From NCBI GenBank assembly GCA_035041965.1, contig JAPYMA010000122.1:1-64000 (forward strand): DNA of 64,000 nucleotides. The letters run 5' to 3'. Position numbers and translations under genes: made by a program. The notes beneath the pieces are model-generated. The model had not been told where the DNA came from. It searched no databases and saw nothing but the letters and a program-made list of their open reading frames with translations. This DNA comes from Anisakis pegreffii. Taxonomy: Eukaryota > Nematoda > Chromadorea > Rhabditida > Anisakidae. This document shows, in pieces, positions 1 to 9,371 of the stretch (positions are counted from its first letter, which is position 1; each line of letters starts with the position of its first letter).

Positions 1-280
1 AACCTGTAGAAGAGGAAAGAAGGTTCCAAACCTCAAAAGGCCAACCGTGGCCACAGCGGAAAAGACGGGGCATAAGCTTACCGAACTCAAGACAGACAAC
101 TAAAAGACAGTCATGCTCAGTCAAGCTCACTCAGCTCAAAGCTCAAGACAGACAAGAAGACGCTCATGTCAAACTCACTCATGCTCAAGACGGAGAAGAA
201 GACGCTCGAAGACAAGGCTTACCTCAAAACGACCCCCAAAAATTCTATCTCATGGCTCACGTTAAAGTCCCGATGAGCCC
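1..280. repeat. Imperfect short repeats with GCTCAAGACAGAC / AGAAGACGCTC motifs
   Basis: The stretch is built of loosely repeated motifs: GCTCAAGACAGACAAGAAGACGCTC-like phrases recur around 85-215 with variations (CTCATG, CTCAAGACGG, AGAAGACGCTC). No coding exon or RNA gene was recognised. The motifs resemble degenerate tandem repeats leading into the palindrome and minisatellite that follow. The repeated phrases are visible; the tandem origin is inferred. Confidence 0.5.
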
Positions 281-500
281 TACCTCACGCCTCTCCGACT
301 GGTCGCCGGCGATACCCCCTCTCCTTATCCCTCGCCCTTCCCTCACCCTCCTCCTCCCTTCCCGCCTCCCTCTCTGCCCAGAGGGCAGAGAGTTCAGCGG
401 GAAGGGGAGAAAGAAAGGGGAGGAGGGGTGAGGGTCGGGAGAGGGACAGGAAAGGGGGTGGTGCCGGCGAACCAGCCGGAGAGGCGTGCTGTAGGACTCC
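280..500. repeat. Long imperfect inverted repeat (fold-back) centred near 381
   Basis: A perfect 10-bp stem CTCTCTGCCC / GGGCAGAGAG (370-379 and 383-392) with a 3-nt loop forms the centre. Pairing continues outward imperfectly for about 100 bp per arm. The left arm has CTCTCCGACTGG, CGCCGGCGAT, CCCCCTCTCC and CCCTCACCCTCC. The right arm has the near complements GGAGGAGGGGTGAGGG, GGGGGTGG, GCCGGCGAACCAG and CCGGAGAGGCGTG. The C-rich left arm and G-rich right arm make this strand-asymmetric, far more GC-rich than the rest of the window. It could be a fold-back element or an inverted duplication. No transposase is present. Confidence 0.75.
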
Positions 501-554
501 TAACCCCCCTCTCCCCGCTCAAAGACCTTAAGGGAAAGGAAACAAAGAGGAAGA

Positions 555-636
555 GAGAGAGATCCGGCTGCACCATCGTCCGTCCGTCCGTCGTCCGTCG
601 TCCGTCCAGTCGTCCATCCAGCGAACAAAAGAACAA

Positions 637-667
<31 letters not shown>

Positions 668-1030
668 GAACCGGCTTCGCACCATCGTCCGTCCTCGTCG
701 CACGTCCAGTCGTCCATCCGGCGAACAAAGGAATGGAGGAGAAGAAAGAGAGAGAGAAGAAAAGAGAGAGAGGGAGAGGGAGAAAAGAGAGAGAGAGAGA
801 TCCGGCTGCGCCATCGTCCGTCCGTCCAGTCGTCCATCCAGCGAACAAAAGAACAAGAGAGAGAGAGAGGGAGAGAGAGAGAACCGGCTTCGCACCATCG
901 TCCGTCCTCGTCGCACGTCCAGTCGTCCATCCGGCGAACAAAGGAGAAAGAGAATGGAGGAGAAGAAAGAGAGAGAGAGAGAAAAAAGAGAGAGAGAGAG
1001 GAGAGAGAGGAAGAGAGAGAGAGAACCGGC
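555..1030. repeat. Tandem GA-rich minisatellite, two ~236-bp units with internal sub-repeats
   Basis: Two long units (about 555-794 and 795-1030) each hold two related modules. One has ATCCGGCTG, CCATCGTCCGTCC, CAGTCGTCCATCCAGCG, AACAAAAGAACAA and a (GA)n tract. The other has AACCGGCTTCGCACCATCG, TCCGTCCTCGTCGCACG, TCCAGTCGTCCATCCGGCG and a second GA-rich tract with ATGGAGGAGAAGAAAG. The second copy of each module is nearly identical to the first. The long open frames here (up to about 239 codons, on both strands) are low-complexity Arg/Glu/Lys or Ser/Leu products of the repeat and not genes. The motif ACCGGCGAA recurs at both ends of the block. Confidence 0.85.
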
Positions 1031-1439
1031 GAAAGCCTGAAAATGCGAAAATATTGTATCAAATCCAGAAGATGTATTGAAATTGAAACATTGACATTAT
1101 CTAGTAACTACAACATCACTGTTTTCATCTCAATGTCTATCACATAAAAGTATTCCGCACAGTGACGATACTAACTGTATACTCTGAAATAGAATCACTC
1201 AAACTCCAATAATCATCGACTGATTCCATCCGCATGAATTGTGTTTATTTTATCGATACTTCATTATTCTACCACGTTGATTATAGTTATTGCATTACTT
1301 TCTCATGTTGCACCATATGAGCAATTAATTGAATAGATAATATCAACTGATACCTCGGATTTATTGAGGCTTATGTAAGTGTTGATCCATCACGTCGTTA
1401 ATCCGTGTTAAACCAACGATCCGTCATTGTCGTCCGGTC
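1031..1439. other. Intergenic, no feature recognised
   Basis: AT-rich sequence between the minisatellite and the ACCATATT-type repeats. I see no tRNA, conserved protein match or strong repeat. Confidence 0.5.
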
Positions 1440-1760
1440 ATCACGTATCGCTCTTGTAAATATCCATCTTAGAATACAACCATATAACCATGTAGACATA
1501 TAGTCATATCGTAGTAATATATTGTCCCATTAGAATTCACTATAGAGCCATATATCCAGATATTAATCATGTAATAACCACCATAATTTGGTATTTAGTA
1601 TAACCGTTTATTGATATATCATTAACCATTAACCATAATGATATATTATTAACCATATTAACCACTTTATTATCGACCATATTAAACCACTAAACCATAT
1701 TAACCATATTAACCACTAAACCATATTAACCACTTTATTATCGACCGTATTGAACGAGCA
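1440..1760. repeat. Short AT-rich tandem array of AACCATATT / AACCACTTTATTATCGACC motifs
   Basis: Between about 1480 and 1760 the phrases ACCATATT, ACCATGTA and AACCACT recur. The densest part is 1610-1755, where ATTAACCA and TTTATTATCGACC are repeated. The longer phrase AACCACTTTATTATCGACC occurs twice, near 1660 and 1730. No coding function is apparent. The block looks like a diverged minisatellite. Confidence 0.7.
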
Positions 1761-2690
1761 GCAATACTCACCGATTTCATCGAACTGGAATTAAGTTATG
1801 CTATGAAAAAGAACCCTTTTATACATTTCGCTTTGGGCGTATTCCCGCTTCGGGAATATTTAAATTCGGTTTCGCCAAATCAAATATTTCAAAATTCCCA
1901 CCAGCTGAATGTGATGATCTATTGAAGAATAATTTATCAATGCATAGAAACTAATGATGATGGTGATGATCAAAACTTATTGGTGATAATGACCGCGATA
2001 AAAAAGAATGCAGCGAGCGATTTTTTTTGCAATTTTGATAGGGAGAGCGGGATCAGTTTCATATTCGATCAGCATCATATTCTCTTTTAAATGGATTACT
2101 TGGCATTGACCGATGAAATTTCTGTTCCGGTACTTTTTTCATCTCAATTGCTCGCCAAGGATTATTTTTCGTTATGAAGGTTCATTTTAAGTTACAGTCT
2201 CGAAAACTAGATTATGAATTCTGCTGAGACCTTCTGTGCTTGTAGAGAATTAAATTTGGAATCAGTCGCGAATGTTGCGCTACGACGATTTCTCGTTGTT
2301 AACTTTCACAGCTACATTCATTCTGTTCGCTTTGTGCGCATTTACGAAACGTCTTCCTCTAATTGTCATCTTATAGAGCTTTTCAAGCTCTACAAATTGT
2401 GCCTAGTCTCATAGCATAAACATTGTTCCTTCACCCTGAAATTTGGTACTACATAAATGTGTCTTTCATTTTTGCCCAACATTTTCTACTTTAGGACCGG
2501 TCAAGTTTTTTTATAATGGACGTATCTCAGAATATGATAGTTCATATGATAGAGAATTTTATTCTATACAAAATGGTCACAATTTCTTTAATCAATCCGC
2601 AGTGAATCACCCCTCAAGACGGTCCTTTTCTGATATACCAGCGGTATAAATAAATGTTTAACGTCGTTCAAGTATATCATCTGCTCTACT
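1761..2690. other. Intergenic, no feature recognised
   Basis: No recognisable gene, tRNA or strong repeat. Short open frames at 2214-2414 and 2443-2649 resemble no family I know and lack convincing splice or start context. Upstream regulatory sequence for the eIF3m gene could lie here, but nothing specific can be pointed to. Confidence 0.4.
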
Positions 2691-3154
2691 CACTGTTCTC
2701 TGTTTGTCTCACTTCCGCGGGATACTTCTTTCAATGTCGTTCTAGTCTCTCACTTGCTCTAATGGTTGTTCCCTGCTTATCTCTCCTCGCGCGACGCGGT
2801 CGTGACTCCGCCCTCCTTCCGCCGACACGCGCATATGGCGAAGGGCGTACGCACCCTCCATTCAAAAGTGCATCTAAAATGCTCTTCGGCCCGAGAAAGA
2901 ACCTCATTTGTGAGTTTGCATAGAAGTAGACGATCACATGCACGTCTTTTTGCTGTTTCCTCAACGAATTTCATCAATCCTCAGTTTGTTTTTCAAACAT
3001 TTCATTAGCTCTAATTTTCTCTAATGAATGTTCTCTGTTCGTTTCACTTCCGCGCGATGTGGTCGTCACTCCGCCCTCCTTTTGCTCATATGGCTAAGTG
3101 TCTACACACGCATTAGACCACACCCCTTCCTCCTAGACCTAAACTGCATGATTA
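2690..3154 (+). repeat. Dispersed repeat, copy 1 (inverted relative to 23642-23947)
   Basis: The segment 2855-3154 matches the reverse complement of 23642-23947 almost base for base. Shared landmarks include CATCTAAAATGCTCTTCGG, CGAGAAAGAACCTCATTTG, GACGATCACATGCACG, TTCTCTGTTCGTTTCACTTC and GACCACACCCCTTCCTCC. Just upstream, 2697-2850 carries a second, more diverged copy of the inner part (TTCTCTGTTTGTCTCACTTC, GACTCCGCCCTCCTTCCG). The element is therefore partly duplicated within itself. Open frames inside it appear in both copies (80-90 codons) and are repeat-derived. It is probably a small non-autonomous mobile element. No terminal inverted repeats or target duplication were defined. Confidence 0.8.
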
Positions 3155-3362
3155 CCTTTTTTGATTTCATGAGTTGTGTTCAGTGTTTTTTTTTCATTTA
3201 CGCCGTACTGAAATTTTCACCGGTAATATTTATATTTTAACGCTAGGATTATCCCGATCTTCCTCTCGCAACATCGAATGAATGAATTTTATGTGTTAGT
3301 GTGCGCATTTAGTTGTTTGATGCGTTGTTTTTGAAGAATGAAGCATTGATATTACAGGTAAG

Positions 3363-6120
3363 ATGGCTGATGCAAAAGCCCTACCGGTGTTTGCATTCAC
3401 TGAGGATCGTGTTCAGGTACAACAACTGCGTACATATCTCAAGGAACACGGTGCATCCATTGATGCAGAGGGTTCGTTTTATATCTCTTTTCTTTTCTGT
3501 CAACCATCGGTTTCTCTTTTTCATTTCCTCTATTTTTTCCTCCCTTCTTAACCCTAATAAGCTCCGGTAATCCGTCATGCGAATTGCTTCGACTTAAAAT
3601 TCATTAACTTCAGGTCCAGCGAATTTCAACGAAAATCTGTTGGGATTAGTTCGTGGTGTGGGCGTTGTGGGTGACTTGGACAGTGATAAGGAAGCAGAAA
3701 TGATTTTGAGTTCAATTTGTTCGCTTTTTGTCGTTGTCACACCCGATGTGGCCGTAGATGTTGTGGATGAATTTTGTAAGCAGCTGACATCGGATAAATT
3801 CAAGGGCATCGGATGGGCATCTAATGTTGGTTATTTATTTGATAAAATCTGTTTGCACATAGCTGAATCCGCACTTATCCTTGACCGCTTCATCGATAAA
3901 TTCAAGCGGTAATTTCCGGCTGTTGTTTTCAATCCTCACCATTCCGTTGTATCATCAAAAGTATTAGTGATTGACCACAGTCTTACTGAAAATATGAAAG
4001 TTTCATTTACCCACTGCGGGGAATAATTTCGACTGTTTTGAACCTTTTTGTATTATGCAAATGAATTGAATTGTAAGTACCTGCCACCAAAAAAAGCAAC
4101 GTTGTGGTATGATTTGATAATGGTGATATCAGTGCATATGTTCAGGTGGGTGCCGCAGTCCGTGTTCTGTCAAATTTATTTCATGGATTCAACAAGCATC
4201 CTCAAGTACAGCACTGCTTGTTTGTGGCTCTAGTGAAGTTGTGTGGAAGAGCTCGTTTGATTGGTGATTTAGACACAAATATTAAACAGATCAATGAATA
4301 TGTTAAAAAATGGTCACTGAACATCCAACAACATCGCAGTCTTCTTCGACTCATTCACAACGCTCTTATCACTGATCAACGCGCTGATAGTGCGGCTAAG
4401 GTAAGTGATTATCAGCTGTCCGCAGTTTTGTTCTCTTTTGGAATTTTTTAGCTGAAATTCACACACTTATCAGAAGTTGATGAATCCTGCGCGAGTATTC
4501 ATTGTCATTTCTTCGGTTGGAAACAGCTAAGATTCCATTCTACTTATTGCCTTTTTCGAGGATAATCGGTTGTGAGATTACCTTCACCAAGTACTGATTC
4601 TGCGAGAGATGGAATAATATGTTTGCGAATGTAGGAAATTAAAAAGTGGTGTGTTTGATGAGTGAATGCATGATTTGTAACATTTCAGATAATGACCGCA
4701 TTGCTGGGTACTTATACAGATAAAGATGCAGCATCAGCGATCGACGATGCACGTGAGTGTGTTCGTACGGCCATCGTTGATCCGAAATCGTTCTGTTTTG
4801 ATCATTTGCTGAGATTGTCTGCTGTTCAACTGCTACAAAAGGTTATCATTTGCATGCCTTCATCGGCTTTATATTGCACTCGGTTGATTACCGTTAACTA
4901 CCGAAGATTTTTTCAGTTTTCTAACATCCTAAGAGCATTGTACCTGTGATGTAAACTTATTGAAAGGTAGCGGTTACATTCCGAATTCTGAATTTGAAAA
5001 ATGGCATACGATTGAATGTAACTGCTTTGACATTTTTTGGGCAATAAGTCGTAGATATTAGAGTAATAATTGCCGAGCATTCATGGCCTAGTTTCAAGGA
5101 ATATTGAATTTAAGAGTGATCCGACAATGTTCGATGTGTTGAAAGTGTTCTCGGAAGGTAGGCTCTGTGACTATCGAGCGTTCACTTCAAAACACCCGAA
5201 CTTCGTTAAAGAAAAACTGCAAGTTGATGAAGATGAATTGATCAAGAAAATGCGTTTCCTCACGCTTATGAGCATGGCTGAAAAGAGCAATGTAAGTTCG
5301 TTCTTAATAAGCGATAGTAGATCCATGCGAACTTGAGCTGTCTTATGACTTTGTACTTGACGATTTGTGAATTGTTCTTGGTGTTGTCAACAATGCATTT
5401 GCTTCCCCTCATTTCATGTATACATTTTCATTATTATGAAATTAATTAATCCATCGAATTAATATTTCCTCAGGTAATCACAATCTTCTAGGCAATAATA
5501 AATGATAAATAATGATGATTAAGTGGCTGTTTATTCAAAGTGGTATTTAGCGTCCTGATAATAAGTGACACTGTGTTCAGGTGATTGCCTTGAGCGATGT
5601 CTCAAAGCAAGTTGATATTCGCGAGGGTGAAGATTTAGAAGAATTCATCATCGAAGCTGTTCAGATCAATGCTATCACAGTCAGTGAATTTTCATGTTCA
5701 TTCATGAGTGTTTCACTTCAAACAAAACCTATATGAGTGTCGGATAATTGGTTGATATAGAAGCTAATGATTTTGAGTTGAAAAGAACTGATGAAAATTG
5801 AGACGGAAATGGAGGAAATGAAGAGCAGTCGTTATAAAAAGCCGTAAAATTCTGCAAATCAAAACATCTGAATGACTTATCCTTAAATGTATTTTATGAG
5901 TTTGAAAACTGTAAACCAGACGTAATCGTGTGATGTAACGAAATTTAAGGGTAAAATCAACGAAATTAAGCAAGAACTGAACGTCACATCGCTACAACAT
6001 CGATCTTTCGGTCGTCCTCAGTGGGAACTTCTTCAAAAGCGACTGATTACATTAATTGCAAATCTTAAAGCATCAAATCAGAATATTAAGAGTGTGCTTC
6101 CAACTGAAGAAGTTTCTTAA
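3363..6120 (+). CDS. cif-1: Eukaryotic translation initiation factor 3 subunit m (PCI domain)
   Basis: Subunit m of the eIF3 complex, which helps recruit the 40S ribosome and mRNA in the cytoplasm. The C. elegans protein (CIF-1) is also shared with the COP9 signalosome. Seven exons were rebuilt with consistent phase: 3363-3471, 3614-3825, 4146-4400, 4689-4841, 5115-5291, 5581-5679, 5950-6120. Together they give 391 aa, close to the human length. Family signatures: [11 protein letters not shown] at the N terminus, [37 protein letters not shown], and the C-terminal PCI segment with [14 protein letters not shown] then [13 protein letters not shown]. The start is the first ATG of the conserved frame. 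An AG (TTACAG, 3352-3357) lies 5 nt upstream, a possible trans-splice site. Exons 5 and 7 begin after the unusual acceptor ATTTAAG. A candidate AATAAA lies at 6905-6910. Confidence 0.96.
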
Positions 6121-7481
6121 ATCTGAATGCTATCCTCAATATTTTGTGCGAGTATTCTGTATGATTCAGCTGTATTGAAACACGTTCGTTCGTTGAAAGT
6201 AGTCCAAGTATCAGTGACTGCGGAATGGATTTCAATCTTCCTTATAGTTCGAAAAAAGAATCGCGAGATTACCATACGGCTACTGTGTTGCTGCATGATT
6301 GAATTGTTTTTTTTTCAGATAATTTTTAAAAAATTGATGTTGTTATGGATGGGTCGTTCTCTTATAATCGAACGTTTTCTGAGTTATGTAAACTTTTCGG
6401 TTAGAAATATTGAAATTCGTTTCTGCCTTCAAAATTGAAATGTTTGCTGAATTGAATCAGAATCATTTACCTAATTCTGAAGTATTTTATTTTACGCAAC
6501 CATTTATGTTAACGCAGAGTGCTTTGAAGTTTTGTTCTTCTGTTCGTCTTATTTCTTGATTGTCTGTACCATAATTATGCATTCAAGTTCTAATCTGATA
6601 AATTTAGCAAACTGAATATTGAAGAACTGAGATGTAAACTGAAGAAAAGTATTCATTTAGCATAAATTTAGCAAAAAGAATCATTTATGTGATAGTTGCT
6701 AGAGATGAGCGGCCATCTTGATTTCATTTTGTTTTTCATTCACCGGAAATCTCCGACCGTTTTTTCGCATATTTTGGTATCGTTTTTCGATATTATCTCT
6801 GATTTTTCATTGGGTTGAGTATATGAAATTCGTAAAAATGTGTTGTTTGTTTATGCGTTTTGACATGCGACAGTGTTATTGAATAACGGTTTGTTCTTGT
6901 TAAGAATAAAATATATACGTTGTTGTTATGTGCGTTGTGTTGTGTTCTTCGTTTCGCCATAAAGCCTTGTTTTGAACGGCATCTTTACTATCTTTTTGTT
7001 TTATGCACTTAGAATAATTTTATTTTGTCAGCTCATTGATCAGAAATATTGTGCGTTGATGAGTTGTGCATTTACACGTCACTAGTGGTGATCGCAATGA
7101 AAAAATCAACACGCTAGAAGAGACTTTACAATTAGCTTTAGTTTTTGAAGTTTGCCCAGAAGAGTGGTTTGACCCCGTTCAGCACTTTCATCGTGCTGTT
7201 GCCTGATGGACTGAGGTGAGAAGTTCGTGAGTGTACATGAGAAGCTTGTTGCTGAATGATTCACCAGTTTGAATTGCATTATTATTTTGTCATCGTAGAG
7301 ATGATCTCATAAAAGAACGTAATTCAATATAAGTTGAAATCAAAATTCTGAGCCAGTAGGTTGACTGAAATGATATTAATTCTGTGCAGTTCACTTCTAG
7401 GATTATCACTGATCTGTTTTGATATGCCGTCGAACATTTAAGCATCGTGATTGCAGAGTGATTGTCGTCAGTTAGTTGTAA
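6121..7481. other. eIF3m-CNOT9 intergenic region
   Basis: About 1.36 kb between two same-strand genes. It should hold the eIF3m 3' UTR (a possible AATAAA signal at 6905-6910) and the CNOT9 promoter/5' region. AG sites near 7456 and 7470, shortly upstream of the CNOT9 ATG, could be trans-splice acceptors. The open frame 6127-6438 has no recognisable relatives and is probably spurious. Confidence 0.45.
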
Positions 7482-9371
7482 ATGGCAACTTCGGAAGCAT
7501 CAACCACAGCATCGAATGCAACAACGGAAGATAAAGTGGATAAAGAACAGGTTTATCAGTGGATTATCGACTTGGGTGATCCGAAGAAGCGTGAACAGTC
7601 ACTGTTGGAATTGAGGTTGCGACTTTTACATGCTTTTTAACAGTTCGCCATATTGACTGAGATTTTGTACTGCTTATTTGTGCTTCAAAAGGCACCACTC
7701 TAGCGCCACAATGAAATTATATCCTAGATGTGAACTGAAACCTGTTAACATTAAGCATTCAGAGGAGAATCTATTGGAAACATCAATTTTCAAGAGACGT
7801 TTTTTGATTGTTTGAATGGAATCATTAATGTATTCAGCAAGAAACGTGAAACGGTGCCAGATTTACCGTTGTGGTTATGGCATTCATTCGGTTCGATGTC
7901 GGCATTGCTTCAGGAGGTCATCTCAATATATCCTGCCATAATGCCACCGACATTGACTGCGGCACAGTCGAATCGTGTTTGCAATGCACTTGCCTTGATG
8001 CAGTGCGTGGCTGCGCATAAAGAGACCAGAACTCCTTTTTTACAAGGTTCATTTTTAATGTCCGCAGTAAATTGATTCATTCATTTTACTCATTGTTTAT
8101 TTCCATTTTTCGCACTTGTATTGCAAAGGGAAATTGAAGAATTTTTTTAGTCAGACTACCTTTTCATTTCTTAAAAGAAGCTCAGATGTCGTGGAGATGG
8201 CATTACGATTATGTGGCGTTCTCTCTTTCTAAAGTAGTTCTGCAATGGACCAATTCCTCTCGATAGCGATTTTTGCTATCGTAAATGTGATTCACTTGTG
8301 AATTTTTTGATTGATATCGCCTAATTTTTAGCACATATACCTCTCTTCTTGTATCCATTTTTACACACAACAAAAACGACACGTCCATTCGAATACCTTC
8401 GCCTCACATCGCTCGGCGTTATTGGTGCACTCGTTAAAACCGATGAGCAGGTATGTTCTCTGCCTTTATACGCGTTTCAATGCCTTCACATCATTTCAGA
8501 TCGATAAATTTTATGCAGAACAATGGAAAATGTTTGAAACGCAATTTCAATCAGCATTCCTGTGTAAATCATTAATTAACATTTTTGTGTAATGCAGCAA
8601 AGTCAAAGTCACAAAGATCAGTTTCATACGTGCTGTCGACTATCGGAGTTGATTCCTTTTCAGGAAGTGATCCAGTTTTTGCTGTCCACCGAGATTATTC
8701 CATTGTGTTTGCGTATTATGGAGAATGGCACCGAACTGTCAAGAACGGTCGCAACCTTCATTTTGCAAAAAATTCTTCTGGACGATACTGGATTAGCTTA
8801 CATTTGTCAAACTTATGAACGTTTCTCCCACGTTGCTATGATACTCGTAAGATTTTATGCTTGCATTTCAGTAGGCCCTTAACTTTCCCCAACCGTAAAA
8901 TTGCTTTTGTTAGATTCTCGGTATTTATCGTTGTTTTGTTGCCCGCCATACTCTCGTGTACATTTTCAACTGTTTTGGTTGGTAATTTTTAGGGTAAAAT
9001 GGTTTTGCAATTGGCCAAGGAGCCATCGCAACGTCTTCTGAAACACGTTGTACGTTGCTACAGCCGCCTGTCAGATAACCCAAGGCATGTTTAATCAGAA
9101 AATTGTTTATAGTATTGTAAATATGAAAACTGTAAAATCTATGTTGGATGTCGAGTAAACGATTGTTGTATGTTATTCTGATGCTTTATTGACAGTAAGC
9201 AGCCAATCGCCTATTATCTGCAGGGCTCTTCAAGCGTTACGGCAGTGTTTGCCAGATCAACTCAAAGATGAGACGTTCAGTCGTGTGTTAGAGGATGACA
9301 AATCAACGAAACATTGGTTGCAACAACTCATGAAAAACCTTGGTTCGTTCATGGATCATTTGAATGTCTGA
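7482..9371 (+). CDS. ntl-9: CCR4-NOT transcription complex subunit 9 (CNOT9/Rcd1/Caf40)
   Basis: Armadillo-repeat subunit of the cytoplasmic/nuclear CCR4-NOT deadenylase, a docking platform for GW182 proteins and other repressors. Six exons: 7482-7615, 7838-8046, 8332-8450, 8664-8846, 8993-9084, 9224-9371, giving 294 aa (human about 299). Conservation is extreme. Examples are [87 protein letters not shown] and [15 protein letters not shown]. The intron after exon 5 must use a GC donor (AG|GCATGT): only that junction keeps the conserved Asn-Pro-Arg-Ala frame. The N-terminal ~20 residues (Thr/Ala/Ser-rich) are divergent, as usual for the family. Confidence 0.97.

Noticed and set aside
394..1147. 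Long open frames of up to about 239 codons on both strands
   Set aside because: They are translations of the GA-rich tandem minisatellite (low-complexity Arg/Glu/Lys or Ser/Leu), overlap each other on both strands, and match no protein.
2731..3008. Pairs of similar predicted peptides here and at 23839-24132
   Set aside because: The similarity follows from the dispersed repeat shared at DNA level; frames appear in several phases, so no coding constraint is evident.
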